The notes beneath the pieces are model-generated. The model did no database searches. It was not told the DNA's origin and worked only from the letters and a program-made list of their open reading frames with translations. DNA of 64,000 nucleotides from NCBI RefSeq assembly GCF_028356935.1, contig NZ_CP102798.1, forward strand, positions 4,092,001 to 4,156,000, given 5' to 3'. Shown piece after piece: positions 33,623-42,026 of this stretch (its first letter is position 1; the number at the start of each line of letters is the position of its first letter). A program made the translations under genes and the position numbers. This DNA comes from Lysinibacillus sp. OF-1. GTDB lineage: Bacteria; Bacillota; Bacilli; Bacillales_A; Planococcaceae.

Positions 33623-34890
33623 ATTCGCATCCCTCTTTTCCAAAACCATAAACCACACATAGATACCACTAGACCAATTAACAATTGTATGATATTTATC
33701 GAAAACTCCGTCTTTCTCATATCGCTAAGTAATTTTGGTTCATTATCTACGAGTAGATTTTGTTCTGTTTTATTAATTTGCTGATCTAGTGACGTCAAGA
33801 TCATGACGCTTGGTGATGCTACAAAAAATTGATAAACTGGTTGTCTCACCATCCACTGTCCAAAGCTCGATACAGCTACGTAGGGAACATCCCCGAAACC
33901 ATCGCCCGCAACATCTATCCCAGTATAATCATCATAAAAATTGCCAATGAGACGCAAACCTTGGTGGTCTGATCTTGCCGTTAATATATTTCCCGTAAAC
34001 TGATTATCATTTATGATTGAGTCATCCTCTACCTTTGTACCTTCTAATGCGGTCTGATTCATTCGAAAGCGATTTTCTTGTATTTGAATGTCTGAACTTT
34101 TTTGCAATGCTACACCTACTCGATTATTATGAAAGCTATTTTTTCTTATCATTGCTTGCTGAGTGTCATACATTAAAAGACCATAGCTATTGAAATCGTT
34201 ATGGCTACTGACTGTATTATTAGCTATTTCTAAGTCAGTAGTCATCATGACCATTAGACCTGTAACATTATGTGAATACGTATTGAAAAGCACCTCCACA
34301 CCACTCGAATACATAAAGTGTGTTCCGTAACGGCTATTCGTCACCTTGTTTCGTTGAACATCAATTTGCTTCACTTCTTCTACGTATATACCATCTTGCA
34401 CTTGTTCAATAGTATTTTGTTCGATGGCAATGTCCTCGCTTTTAAACACAGCAATCCCATTGCCTTTTTCAGCATAATGTGACTGATTACCAATAATCCT
34501 ATTTTCTAAAATTCGAACATGCTTTGAACGTTGAATATGGATACCTACTTGAACATCTTTTACCTCTATCTCTCTCAACTCTAGATTCTCTGCCTCATTG
34601 GCTACAATGCCTTTGTTTTTTGCACTTATCATTATATTTTCTACAGAGACATTAGCTACATGTTCAATTTTTAGTGCAGGGTTATTATTTAAAGAATACA
34701 ACTCAACCCCCTCTTCTCCGCGTAGTATAATTGGTTTCTTCACCGTAAAATTCCCTTGGTAACGACCAGCAGGAATATGAATAATCTCTCCAGTTTTCGC
34801 TTGATCAATAGCAAATTGAATATCAAATTCCGCATATGCCGTTTGACTTGTAAATAGAAAAAACAAAAAGAAAAAACTGATTTGTTTCAT
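33619..34890 (-). CDS. nosD: NosD-like right-handed beta-helix protein
   Basis: 423 aa. The signal peptide is MKQISFFFLFFLFTSQTAYA. A long CASH/PbH1-type beta-helix of Asn-rich coils follows (repeats such as NTIEQVQDGIYVEEV, NKVTNSRYGTHF, NTVSSHNDFNSYG), then GNFYDDYTGIDVAGDGFGDVPY and a C-terminal membrane helix (about 395-415). NosD works with NosFY to assemble CuZ in nitrous oxide reductase. Start ATG at 34890; a GTG just before it is also possible. No NosZ gene is adjacent. Confidence 0.9.
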   Translation of the reverse strand: MKQISFFFLFFLFTSQTAYAEFDIQFAIDQAKTGEIIHIPAGRYQGNFTVKKPIILRGEEGVELYSLNNNPALKIEHVANVSVENIMISAKNKGIVANEAENLELREIEVKDVQVGIHIQRSKHVRILENRIIGNQSHYAEKGNGIAVFKSEDIAIEQNTIEQVQDGIYVEEVKQIDVQRNKVTNSRYGTHFMYSSGVEVLFNTYSHNVTGLMVMMTTDLEIANNTVSSHNDFNSYGLLMYDTQQAMIRKNSFHNNRVGVALQKSSDIQIQENRFRMNQTALEGTKVEDDSIINDNQFTGNILTARSDHQGLRLIGNFYDDYTGIDVAGDGFGDVPYVAVSSFGQWMVRQPVYQFFVASPSVMILTSLDQQINKTEQNLLVDNEPKLLSDMRKTEFSINIIQLLIGLVVSMCGLWFWKRGMRI

Positions 34891-34919
34891 CACTCTTCAC
34901 CTCCCCATTCAGCATGAAA

Positions 34920-34944
34920 AGACTAGAGGAATGCCCCCTAGTCT
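34920..34944 (-). terminator. Hairpin between first nosL and nosD
   Basis: AGACTAGAGG pairs with CCCCTAGTCT with one mismatch. On the minus strand it is followed by TTTTCATG. It could reduce read-through from nosL into nosD. Confidence 0.55.
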
Positions 34945-34950
34945 AACGCT

Positions 34951-35598
34951 TTAATGACTGTGTCCCTCTTGTTCATGATTCATTTCATTCGAATGCATGG
35001 AACCAGATTCGCCATTTTCTTCCTCAGCCTTTTTTTGCATCATTTTCTTCTTACGTCTCTCCAATGCATCATCTTTAATTTTTTGTAGATCTTCAACGTA
35101 AGCTTTCGAATTTTCTTGGATATATTTATCTGCTTCAGCCTTGTTCACAAAATAAATATAGCCCCAGTTCATTGGAGATTTCAGCTCTGTTTTCACAATA
35201 GTTACATCTTCAACCTTTGCCCAATCCTTTGTCACAAAATCACGGACAAATTTTTCATTTTTTTCTTCATTGGCAACCTCCGCATTTAACAAACAGCCAA
35301 TATCGTCATAAAAAGCAATGGACCCATCTTCTTTTATAGCTTGTGTTGAAAATACTCCCATCTCGTGATCTTTCATGTAAACCTTCATATTACACATTTC
35401 ACAAACTGTATCTTCCTTTGGCTCTTGTAACCGTGGGTCTACTAGCGAAGCAACCTGGACAGAATCTTCTTTCAATGTTGCTGTTTCATTTTTCGTAGCC
35501 TCTTGCTCCGTTTCCTTCTCTTTCACTTGGGCTTTTTCACTGCCACATGCTGCAAGTACAAATAATAATATTAGTGCAGGTAACCATAATTTTTTCAA
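34951..35598 (-). CDS. nosL: NosL-family lipoprotein with His/Met-rich tail (first copy)
   Basis: 215 aa. I place the start at the TTG at 35598, 6 nt after GGAGGAA; the longer TTG start would include that site. Lipobox LLFVLAAC, Cys18. A Lys/Glu-rich linker (about 20-60) precedes VCEMCNMKV (Cys66, Cys69, Met71). YDDIGCLLNAE and SPMNWGYIYF match the second copy. The C-terminus is a charged helix plus a His/Met cluster (SMHSNEMNHEQEGHSH) that could bind copper. First gene of the nos-like operon. Confidence 0.87.
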   Translation of the reverse strand: MKKLWLPALILLFVLAACGSEKAQVKEKETEQEATKNETATLKEDSVQVASLVDPRLQEPKEDTVCEMCNMKVYMKDHEMGVFSTQAIKEDGSIAFYDDIGCLLNAEVANEEKNEKFVRDFVTKDWAKVEDVTIVKTELKSPMNWGYIYFVNKAEADKYIQENSKAYVEDLQKIKDDALERRKKKMMQKKAEEENGESGSMHSNEMNHEQEGHSH

Positions 35599-35773
35599 AA
35601 CTATTTCCTCCAAATTTAGTTTTCTGTTGCTATACTCTACATTACAGATTAGTTGTGAAATTAGTTAAAAATCGGAGTGAAGAATTGGAAAAATTATCTT
35701 GAACATTCAATGAACATCTTCACTTCAAATATTTTGAATTTAGAGCAATTCTTTTTCCACTCTTATATAAAAA

Positions 35774-35798
35774 CTCCCCACACTATGCATGTGGAGAG
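35774..35798 (-). terminator. Terminator of the 106-aa hypothetical gene
   Basis: CTCCCCACA pairs with TGTGGAGAG (one mismatch), followed on the minus strand by TTTTTAT. Confidence 0.8.
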
Positions 35799-35806
35799 CT
35801 CGTTAT

Positions 35807-36127
35807 TTATATGGAAGAACGGTAACTATTGAGTCGCTTCTTTTGTTTGCTTAAACGGCTTAGCTTTAACGCAGTTTCATTTAATTCCCGACGAATTTGT
35901 AAATCACTAGCACTATCCATATGAATAGGCGCTGTATGTTGATGTTGCTGCTGTTGATTTGGTGCATTTATTGAACTGTGCTTCTTCTCTTTATTTTTTT
36001 GCAAACTATTTTTAAATAGTTTTTGTGGATTTTGCCCAAAGTTATGGCTAATATCCCCAGCATGCAAATACTGATTTTCTTGCCGAAAAACACTGCTTGT
36101 CGTTGCACTCACTCTAGAAGTCCTCAT
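35807..36127 (-). CDS. Hypothetical 106-aa Gln/His-rich protein
   Basis: ATG at 36127 preceded by GGGGAGGG. The protein is polar, without membrane segments. The middle has a Gln/His run (NQQQQHQHTAPIH) and the C-terminal third is a basic helix (RRELNETALKLSRLSKQKKRLNSY). It has a clear Shine-Dalgarno sequence and its own terminator, which argues that it is real. No family recognised. Confidence 0.6.
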   Translation of the reverse strand: MRTSRVSATTSSVFRQENQYLHAGDISHNFGQNPQKLFKNSLQKNKEKKHSSINAPNQQQQHQHTAPIHMDSASDLQIRRELNETALKLSRLSKQKKRLNSYRSSI

Positions 36128-36230
36128 AAAAAGTTACCCTCCCCTACATTTTATTATCCTTATAGGTAATTATATCGACATTATATGCTGATAATTAACA
36201 ACATAGAACCAAATGGCATAAAAAAAGAGA

Positions 36231-36279
36231 GAAAAGAGCTATTTTCAAAAGCGAAGTTCACTTTTTCATAACTCTTTTC
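36231..36279 (-). terminator. nadE terminator
   Basis: GAAAAGAG at 36231 pairs with CTCTTTTC ending at 36279, extended by imperfect pairing inside. It sits just past the nadE stop, with a T-rich minus-strand tail. Confidence 0.65.
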
Positions 36280-36286
36280 ACTCATC

Positions 36287-37111
36287 TTACTTCCAAAAAT
36301 CATCAAATATCGTAATTGGCATATGACGTTTATGTTGAGAACGCAAATAATATCCTTCTAAGATTCGGCGTGGTTCTTCAGGAATTTCTTTTCCCTCTAA
36401 ATAATCATCAATTTGATCATATGATACACCAAGTGCCACTTCGTCTGGCAATGATGGACGATTCTCCTCTAAATCCGCTGTTGGCACCTTTTTATAAAGA
36501 TGCTCAGGACATTTAAGTTCTGCTAACAGTTGCTTACCTTGTCGTTTATTTAGACGAAAAATCGGCATTAAGTCCGCTCCACCATCACCAAATTTTGTAT
36601 AAAACCCCGTAATAGCCTCCGCAGCATGATCCGTTCCTAACACAACTGCCCCATTCATCGCGGCAATTGAATATTGCACCTTCATACGCTCACGAGCTTT
36701 TTCATTCCCTTTCACAAAATCATTCAGCTCAACGCCTGCATTTGCTAAAGCCAACACACTAGCATCTACAGCATTTTTTATATTCACAGTGTAAATTTTC
36801 GTTGGTTTTATATAATCAATGGCATCCTGACAATCTTGTTCATCAGCCTGCACGCCATATGGTAAACGTACAGCCAAAAAAGAATACTTCATTTCCCCAG
36901 CCTCTGCATTTAGTTCATCAATTGCCAACTGTGCTAGTTTTCCTGTTAACGTCGAATCTTGACCACCAGAAATACCAAGAACGAATCCTTTTACAAAGCT
37001 ATAGTGTTGTGCATATTCCTTTAAAAAATCAATGGATTTACGTATTTCTTCCTGTACATTAATAGTAGGCAATACACGTAATTCTTCAATAATTTGTTGT
37101 TGTAAAGTCAT
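36287..37111 (-). CDS. nadE: NH3-dependent NAD+ synthetase
   Basis: 274 aa; amidates nicotinate adenine dinucleotide with ammonia. The P-loop of N-type ATP pyrophosphatases is [16 protein letters not shown] near 43-58. Other motifs are [25 protein letters not shown] and [14 protein letters not shown]. There is no glutaminase domain. Start ATG at 37111 with AGGAG upstream; a GTG four codons earlier sits on the Shine-Dalgarno sequence. Directly downstream of pncB, giving a two-gene NAD salvage operon. Confidence 0.95.
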   Translation of the reverse strand: MTLQQQIIEELRVLPTINVQEEIRKSIDFLKEYAQHYSFVKGFVLGISGGQDSTLTGKLAQLAIDELNAEAGEMKYSFLAVRLPYGVQADEQDCQDAIDYIKPTKIYTVNIKNAVDASVLALANAGVELNDFVKGNEKARERMKVQYSIAAMNGAVVLGTDHAAEAITGFYTKFGDGGADLMPIFRLNKRQGKQLLAELKCPEHLYKKVPTADLEENRPSLPDEVALGVSYDQIDDYLEGKEIPEEPRRILEGYYLRSQHKRHMPITIFDDFWK

Positions 37112-37132
37112 TGTACCCGTCACTCCTCTTAT

Positions 37133-38593
37133 TTACATTTGCTTAACCATATTGTGCACTTCTTCAATATTACGCATTTTATTATCCCAGCATTTTTGGC
37201 TGAGATCGACTGGATACTCTTCAGGATTCATCGCACGCTTATATTCATCCCATAACAATTCTAAATTTTCCGTAGCATAATCACGCATTTCCTCTAATGT
37301 AGGATTTTGATAATTTATTGCTCCGTTTTTAATAACATGCTGATGTAAATTTTTTGCTTCAAAATTTGTGACAAACTTTGATACAAATGTATGGATTGGA
37401 TGGAACATTTTTATGCGTTCCTCAGCTTGAGGGTTTTCTTCTTGCATCGTAATATAATCGCCCTCTGCCTTCCCATTTTTTTTATCGATAATACGATAGA
37501 CATTTTTTAATCCTGGCGTTGATACCTTTTCCGCATTAGCCGAAATTTTGATTGTATCTTCAAGTTGCCCTTCGCTATTTTCGATAGCCACCATTTTATA
37601 AACTGCACCTAATGCAGGCTGATCGTAAGCTGTAATAAGCTTTGTACCAATTCCCCAAACATCTACTTTTGCACCTTGAGATTTTAAATTTAAGATTGTG
37701 TATTCATCTAAATCATTCGAGACAATGATTTTGGCATCCTGGAAGCCTGCAGCATCCAACATACGACGAGCTTCTTTTGATAAAAACGCGATATCACCGC
37801 TATCTAAACGTATGCCAATAAAGTTAATTTTGTCTCCTAGCTCTTTAGCTACTTTAATAGCAGTTGGCACACCTGATTTCAGCGTATTGTAAGTATCTAC
37901 TAAAAATACGCAATCGCGATGACGTTTAGCATAAGCATGGAATGCATCATAATCATTTTTATAAGCTTGTACTAACGCATGTGCGTGTGTACCAGAGACA
38001 GGAATATTAAAAAGTTTACCTGCACGAACATTACTAGTAGAAGCAAAGCCCCCTATAAACGCAGCACGAGTTCCCCAAATAGCTGCATCCATTTCCTGTG
38101 CACGCCTTGTCCCAAATTCCATCGCCACTTCATTTTTAGTAATTTGTTTAATACGGCTTGCCTTTGTGGCAATTAATGTTTGGTAATTAACAATATTAAG
38201 CAATGCCGTTTCAATAAGCTGCGCTTCTACTAATGGAGCTTCAATTCGAACAATCGGTTCATTGGCAAAAACAAGCTCCCCTTCTACCATAGAATACATA
38301 TCCCCTGTGAATCGAATATTTTTCAAGTACTCGATAAAGTCCTCCTTGTAGCCCACTTCCTCACGTAAATAGGTAATATCGGATTCGCTAAAATGAAAAT
38401 CACGTAGATAATCAAGCATTCGCTCTAACCCAGCAAATATGGCATAGCCATTACCAAAAGGTAATTTCCTAAAATATAATTCAAAAACTGCTTTTTTATT
38501 ATGTATGCCATCCGCCCAGTAGGATTCTGCCATATTAATTTGATATAAGTCTGTGTGTAGCGCTAAGCTATCATCTGCATAGTTTGATCTCAA
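37133..38593 (-). CDS. pncB: Nicotinate phosphoribosyltransferase
   Basis: 486 aa, long-type PncB converting nicotinate and PRPP to NaMN. Signature segments are LHTDLYQINMAESYWADGIHNKKAVFELYFRKLPFGNGYAIFAG at the N-terminus, EFGTRRAQ and IRLDSGDIA in the barrel. TTG start at 38593 with GAAGGGG 6 nt upstream. The nadE gene follows after 21 nt, so product and consumer enzymes are co-transcribed. Confidence 0.94.
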   Translation of the reverse strand: MRSNYADDSLALHTDLYQINMAESYWADGIHNKKAVFELYFRKLPFGNGYAIFAGLERMLDYLRDFHFSESDITYLREEVGYKEDFIEYLKNIRFTGDMYSMVEGELVFANEPIVRIEAPLVEAQLIETALLNIVNYQTLIATKASRIKQITKNEVAMEFGTRRAQEMDAAIWGTRAAFIGGFASTSNVRAGKLFNIPVSGTHAHALVQAYKNDYDAFHAYAKRHRDCVFLVDTYNTLKSGVPTAIKVAKELGDKINFIGIRLDSGDIAFLSKEARRMLDAAGFQDAKIIVSNDLDEYTILNLKSQGAKVDVWGIGTKLITAYDQPALGAVYKMVAIENSEGQLEDTIKISANAEKVSTPGLKNVYRIIDKKNGKAEGDYITMQEENPQAEERIKMFHPIHTFVSKFVTNFEAKNLHQHVIKNGAINYQNPTLEEMRDYATENLELLWDEYKRAMNPEEYPVDLSQKCWDNKMRNIEEVHNMVKQM

Positions 38594-38678
38594 AAGAAAC
38601 CCCTTCTTCCGCTTTGATAATTAGTCCTAGTATACACTATATACCCAAATTCTTGCGTTTTACATATCTTCTATTTGA

Positions 38679-38695
38679 TGTTAGGTTTTCTAACA
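38679..38695. promoter_or_regulatory. GlnR/TnrA box 1 upstream of glnK
   Basis: TGTTAGGTTTTCTAACA matches TGTNA-N7-TNACA exactly. About 200 nt upstream of the proposed start of transcription. Confidence 0.75.
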
Positions 38696-38809
38696 TAAAT
38701 AGTCAGAAAATTTAGAACTGTTCACGTTTTAGACACATTTTTTAGTACCGCTTTCATTCCTTTTATAAAAACATTTTCTGCAAACTATTTCGAGAATAGA
38801 AATATAAGA

Positions 38810-38826
38810 TGTAAGGTAATATAACA
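38810..38826. promoter_or_regulatory. GlnR/TnrA box 2 upstream of glnK
   Basis: TGTAAGGTAATATAACA matches TGTNA-N7-TNACA exactly. It is centred about 62 nt upstream of the proposed transcription start, suited to activation by TnrA. Confidence 0.8.
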
Positions 38827-38844
38827 TGCATTCTAAAAAAACAA

Positions 38845-38873
38845 TTGCATTGATTTTTATTCCGCTTTAACAT
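38845..38873 (+). promoter_or_regulatory. glnK-amtB promoter
   Basis: TTGCAT (38845-38850), 17 nt, TAACAT (38868-38873). A third, imperfect GlnR/TnrA-like site, TGTAAATTAAATTTACG, begins on the last base of the -10 element (38873-38889) where a repressor could block initiation. Confidence 0.65.
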
Positions 38874-38905
38874 GTAAATTAAATTTACGCAAGGAGCTGG
38901 TACAC

Positions 38906-39247
38906 ATGAAAAAAATTGAAGCAATCATTCGTCCTGAAGTTTTTGGGGCCGTTCGGGACGGACTTGCAAAGGAAGGAATTGCAGGTTTAAGCGTCTCTGA
39001 AATTGCCGGCTGTGGTCGTCAGTTAGGTAGAACAGGACTCTTTCGCGGCAATACGTATGAAATTGAATTTTTACCTAAATTGAAATTGGAAATGATTGTG
39101 GACGATGGGAAAATCGATGCCATCGTAGAGATTTTATTGCGTGAAGCAGCAACTGGCAAGGTCGGGGACGGAAAGATTTTCATTTATCCAGTAGAACAAG
39201 CAATTCGTATCCGAACAAAAGAAGTCGGATCGATTGCAGTAGAGTAA
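38906..39247 (+). CDS. glnK: PII nitrogen regulatory protein GlnK (NrgB)
   Basis: 113-aa trimeric PII-type sensor that binds ATP/ADP and 2-oxoglutarate and controls AmtB. The N-terminus is KKIEAIIRPEVFGAVRDGL. The T-loop region is GRTGLFRGNTYEIEFLPKLKLEM near 41-63. The B-loop/C-loop are TGKVGDGKIFIYPVEQAIRIRT near 84-105. AAGGAG precedes the ATG. It is co-transcribed with amtB 15 bp downstream. Confidence 0.93.
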   Translation: MKKIEAIIRPEVFGAVRDGLAKEGIAGLSVSEIAGCGRQLGRTGLFRGNTYEIEFLPKLKLEMIVDDGKIDAIVEILLREAATGKVGDGKIFIYPVEQAIRIRTKEVGSIAVE

Positions 39248-39262
39248 AGGGGGAAGATATAG

Positions 39263-40561
39263 ATGGATGCAGTATTATTATCGGTTAATTTAATTTGGGT
39301 GATGCTTGGCACTATTTTAGTATTCTTTATGCACGCTGGTTTTGCTATGGTCGAGGCTGGATTTACCCGCTCGAAAAATGCCGTCAATATCATCATGAAG
39401 AATTTCCTAACGATTTCCCTTGGTGGCATTGTCTATTTTTTATGTGGTTACGCCATTATGTTCGGCGACACAGTAGGTGGTATTTTCGGCACTAGCGGCT
39501 TTGCTTTAAAAGGAGTAGATGATCTTTCCTTCTTTATCTTCCAAACAATGTTTGCTGCAACTGGAGCAACGATTTTGTCTGGCGCTGTCGCAGAACGTAC
39601 TAATATTTTTGCTTATATCGGCGTCATTATACTTATGTCTTTAGTTGTTTATCCTGTTGTTGGTCACTGGGTTTGGAGTGGGCAAGGCTGGTTAACAGAT
39701 CTAGGCTTTGTTGATTTTGCCGGCTCTACAGTTGTTCACTTAACGGGGGCTGTCGCAGCATTTGTCGCAGCTGTTATGGTTGGACCTCGACTTGGTAAAT
39801 ATGAAAATGGTCGAGTAAATGTAATTACAGGACACAGTATTCCATTAGGAGCTTTAGGCGTATTTTTACTTTGGTTTGGTTGGTTCGGCTTTAATGGAGC
39901 TTCAACGTTAGCTGCCGATCCTGAACTTGTTCCTAGTGTTATTTCCAATACATTCTTTGCAGCAGCTGCTGGTGTAGTTGCTACCGCTTTCTATACGAAA
40001 TTCCGTTACGGTCATATTGATGGCTCCCTTACATTAAACGGTGCATTAGCCGGGCTTGTAGGGATTACGGCTGGTGCTGCGAATGTCAGTATCATGGGCT
40101 CCCTCATCATCGGCTTAATCGCCGCGCCATTACTTGTAGAAGGTGTACGTTTCCTTGAATGGAAGCTAAAAGTAGATGATCCTGTTGGAGCGATTGCGGT
40201 TCACGGTATTTGTGGTATTTGGGGAACATTGGCAGTTGGTTTATTTGACATTGGTGGTCAAGGTTTATTGTATGGCGGTGGTTTTGGTCTACTAGGGATT
40301 CAAGCAATCGGTGTCATCGCAACAGTTGCCTGGGTTAGCGTATCTGTGTCAGCAGGCTTATTGATTATCAAAGCATTTATCCCATTACGTGTAACAGCTG
40401 AAGAAGAGATTGCTGGTTTAGATGTAATGGAGCATGGCGCTCCTGCTTACGAATTCCAAGACATTTTCAAAAGCTCTGCTGTACGAGGAGAAACCTTTGC
40501 TCATCGCTTAACACATTTCGGTAAATCACAAAGCAATGCCCAAGAAGAACAACATGTATAG
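39263..40561 (+). CDS. amtB: Ammonium transporter AmtB (NrgA)
   Basis: 432-aa Amt/Mep/Rh channel with eleven predicted membrane helices. Key segments are FMHAGFAMVEAGFTRSKNAVNIIMKN, DFAGSTVVHLTGAVAA (first pore His) and AIAVHGICGIWGTLAVGLF (second pore His). A cytoplasmic tail of about 40 residues ends the protein, where GlnK would dock. ATG after AAAGGGGGA. Expected to be induced on nitrogen limitation from the upstream GlnR/TnrA sites. Confidence 0.95.
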   Translation: MDAVLLSVNLIWVMLGTILVFFMHAGFAMVEAGFTRSKNAVNIIMKNFLTISLGGIVYFLCGYAIMFGDTVGGIFGTSGFALKGVDDLSFFIFQTMFAATGATILSGAVAERTNIFAYIGVIILMSLVVYPVVGHWVWSGQGWLTDLGFVDFAGSTVVHLTGAVAAFVAAVMVGPRLGKYENGRVNVITGHSIPLGALGVFLLWFGWFGFNGASTLAADPELVPSVISNTFFAAAAGVVATAFYTKFRYGHIDGSLTLNGALAGLVGITAGAANVSIMGSLIIGLIAAPLLVEGVRFLEWKLKVDDPVGAIAVHGICGIWGTLAVGLFDIGGQGLLYGGGFGLLGIQAIGVIATVAWVSVSVSAGLLIIKAFIPLRVTAEEEIAGLDVMEHGAPAYEFQDIFKSSAVRGETFAHRLTHFGKSQSNAQEEQHV

Positions 40562-40568
40562 CTAGTGG

Positions 40569-40611
40569 AAAAATCTGCTCCTGTATCTCTAGATGATGGG
40601 GGCAGATTTTT
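40569..40611 (+). terminator. amtB terminator
   Basis: AAAAATCTGCTCC pairs with GGGGCAGATTTTT around a loop of 17 nt, followed by TCTTTTTT. Confidence 0.85.
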
Positions 40612-40699
40612 CTTTTTTAGTTCGGTAATTATTTCCAATTCTTTCGCTCAAAACGCTCTTCCCATTGCTCAAACCACCCTTCATCAACCTTCACTTAAT

Positions 40700-41200
40700 T
40701 TAAACTTGCTCTAACTCAAGTAAAAACTGTTTCATAGCGAGGCCACTTCGGAAGCCTGTTAATTGACCATTTTTGCCAATGACTCGATGGCATGGAATAA
40801 TCGCTAGTATTGGATTTGCACCAATTGCAGTCCCTACAGCTCTAACTGCTTTCGGATTACCAATGCGTTGTGCGATATTACCATAGGATGTTGTTGTACC
40901 ATAAGGCAATTCTTTTAGGGCATCCCAAACGGCTAATTGAAAAGGTGTTCCCTTTACATGGACAGGTAGGTCAAACTCAGTAAGCTCCTTGTTAAAATAA
41001 GCAGTTAACTGAGCCTTATATGGCTGTAATTTTTCTGGATTTTCTTCAAAGCCATACCCTTTAAAAGGTTTTTTAGCCCACTCTTCTACTTCCTCAAATG
41101 ATGCATTTGGTGTTCCTATATAGACAATACCTTTATCTGAAGCCACTAGATACATATCCCCTTGTGTATACGTTAATGTATCGACATACAATATTTGCAT
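40700..41200 (-). CDS. ogt: O6-methylguanine-DNA methyltransferase
   Basis: 166-aa suicide repair protein that transfers the methyl group from O6-methylguanine to its own cysteine. The active-site motif is IIPCHRVIGKNG near 134-145, with the helix-turn-helix LPYGTTTSYGNIAQRIGNPKAVRAVG before it. The N-terminal RNase H-like domain is short, so it is Ogt-like. Start ATG at 41200 with AGGGGA 7 nt upstream; a TTG two codons earlier is less likely. No Ada domain. Confidence 0.93.
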   Translation of the reverse strand: MQILYVDTLTYTQGDMYLVASDKGIVYIGTPNASFEEVEEWAKKPFKGYGFEENPEKLQPYKAQLTAYFNKELTEFDLPVHVKGTPFQLAVWDALKELPYGTTTSYGNIAQRIGNPKAVRAVGTAIGANPILAIIPCHRVIGKNGQLTGFRSGLAMKQFLLELEQV

Positions 41201-41294
41201 TTCCAAATCCCCTACTTTCTACTATTTAAACTGCATCTTCCAGTCATTTCATGCTACAGTTATTTTACCGACTATAACAAAGGAGTTTCAATAA

Positions 41295-42026
41295 ATGAAT
41301 ACGTTATATGAGCCTGCCATTCACTTTCAACAAGTTCATTTTTCAGTAAATGACAAAATGATATTAAAGTCAATTACTGGGTCATTTCCAAAAGGGCAAA
41401 TTACGACTCTTGTTGGTCCTTCTGGTGCTGGTAAAACAACGCTACTTAAATTATGTAATGGTCTTCTGTCACCAACAAACGGGCATATACTCGTTGAAAA
41501 TCAGCCTATTTCTACATATGAGCCCACCGCTTTAAGGAGACATGTTGGTATTGCTTTACAGGCAGCTCCGATGATAGCAGGTACAGTGCTAGATAATCTC
41601 GCCCTTCCCCGTACACTACAGGGGCAAAAACTCTCGCAGCAGGAGGCTGTCCAATATTTAGAGGATGTTGGATTAAACGAAAGCTTCTTACACCAATCAA
41701 CAAGTGAATTGTCTGGTGGACAACGTCAAAAGGTATCCATTGCACGAACCCTGATCAATCAATCCTCTATTTTATTATTAGATGAAATTACATCTGCGCT
41801 GGATCGTCAATCCGTACAAGAAATTGAAAAATTGATTGCTACTATTAACAAAAAATACAATGTCACGATAATTTGGATTACACATAATTTGCAACAAGCA
41901 TTGACAATTGGTCACTATACATGGGTTATGATGGATGGGGAGTTAATTGAAACTGGTAAAAGTGCTTTACTTGAAGCCCCAACGAATCCACGTGTTGCAG
42001 CGTTTGTTCAGGGGGTTAATCAATGA
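41295..42026 (+). CDS. fetA: ABC exporter ATPase, FetA-like
   Basis: 243 aa. Walker A is LVGPSGAGKTTLLKL, the signature STSELSGGQRQKVSIARTLI, and Walker B SILLLDEITSAL with the switch His in WITHNLQQ. Walker B is followed by ITSALD rather than PTSALD. Paired with an UPF0014 permease by a 4-bp overlap, as in E. coli fetAB (iron export linked to oxidative stress) and B. subtilis yjkB-yjkA. Substrate inferred from homology only. Confidence 0.82.
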   Translation: MNTLYEPAIHFQQVHFSVNDKMILKSITGSFPKGQITTLVGPSGAGKTTLLKLCNGLLSPTNGHILVENQPISTYEPTALRRHVGIALQAAPMIAGTVLDNLALPRTLQGQKLSQQEAVQYLEDVGLNESFLHQSTSELSGGQRQKVSIARTLINQSSILLLDEITSALDRQSVQEIEKLIATINKKYNVTIIWITHNLQQALTIGHYTWVMMDGELIETGKSALLEAPTNPRVAAFVQGVNQ

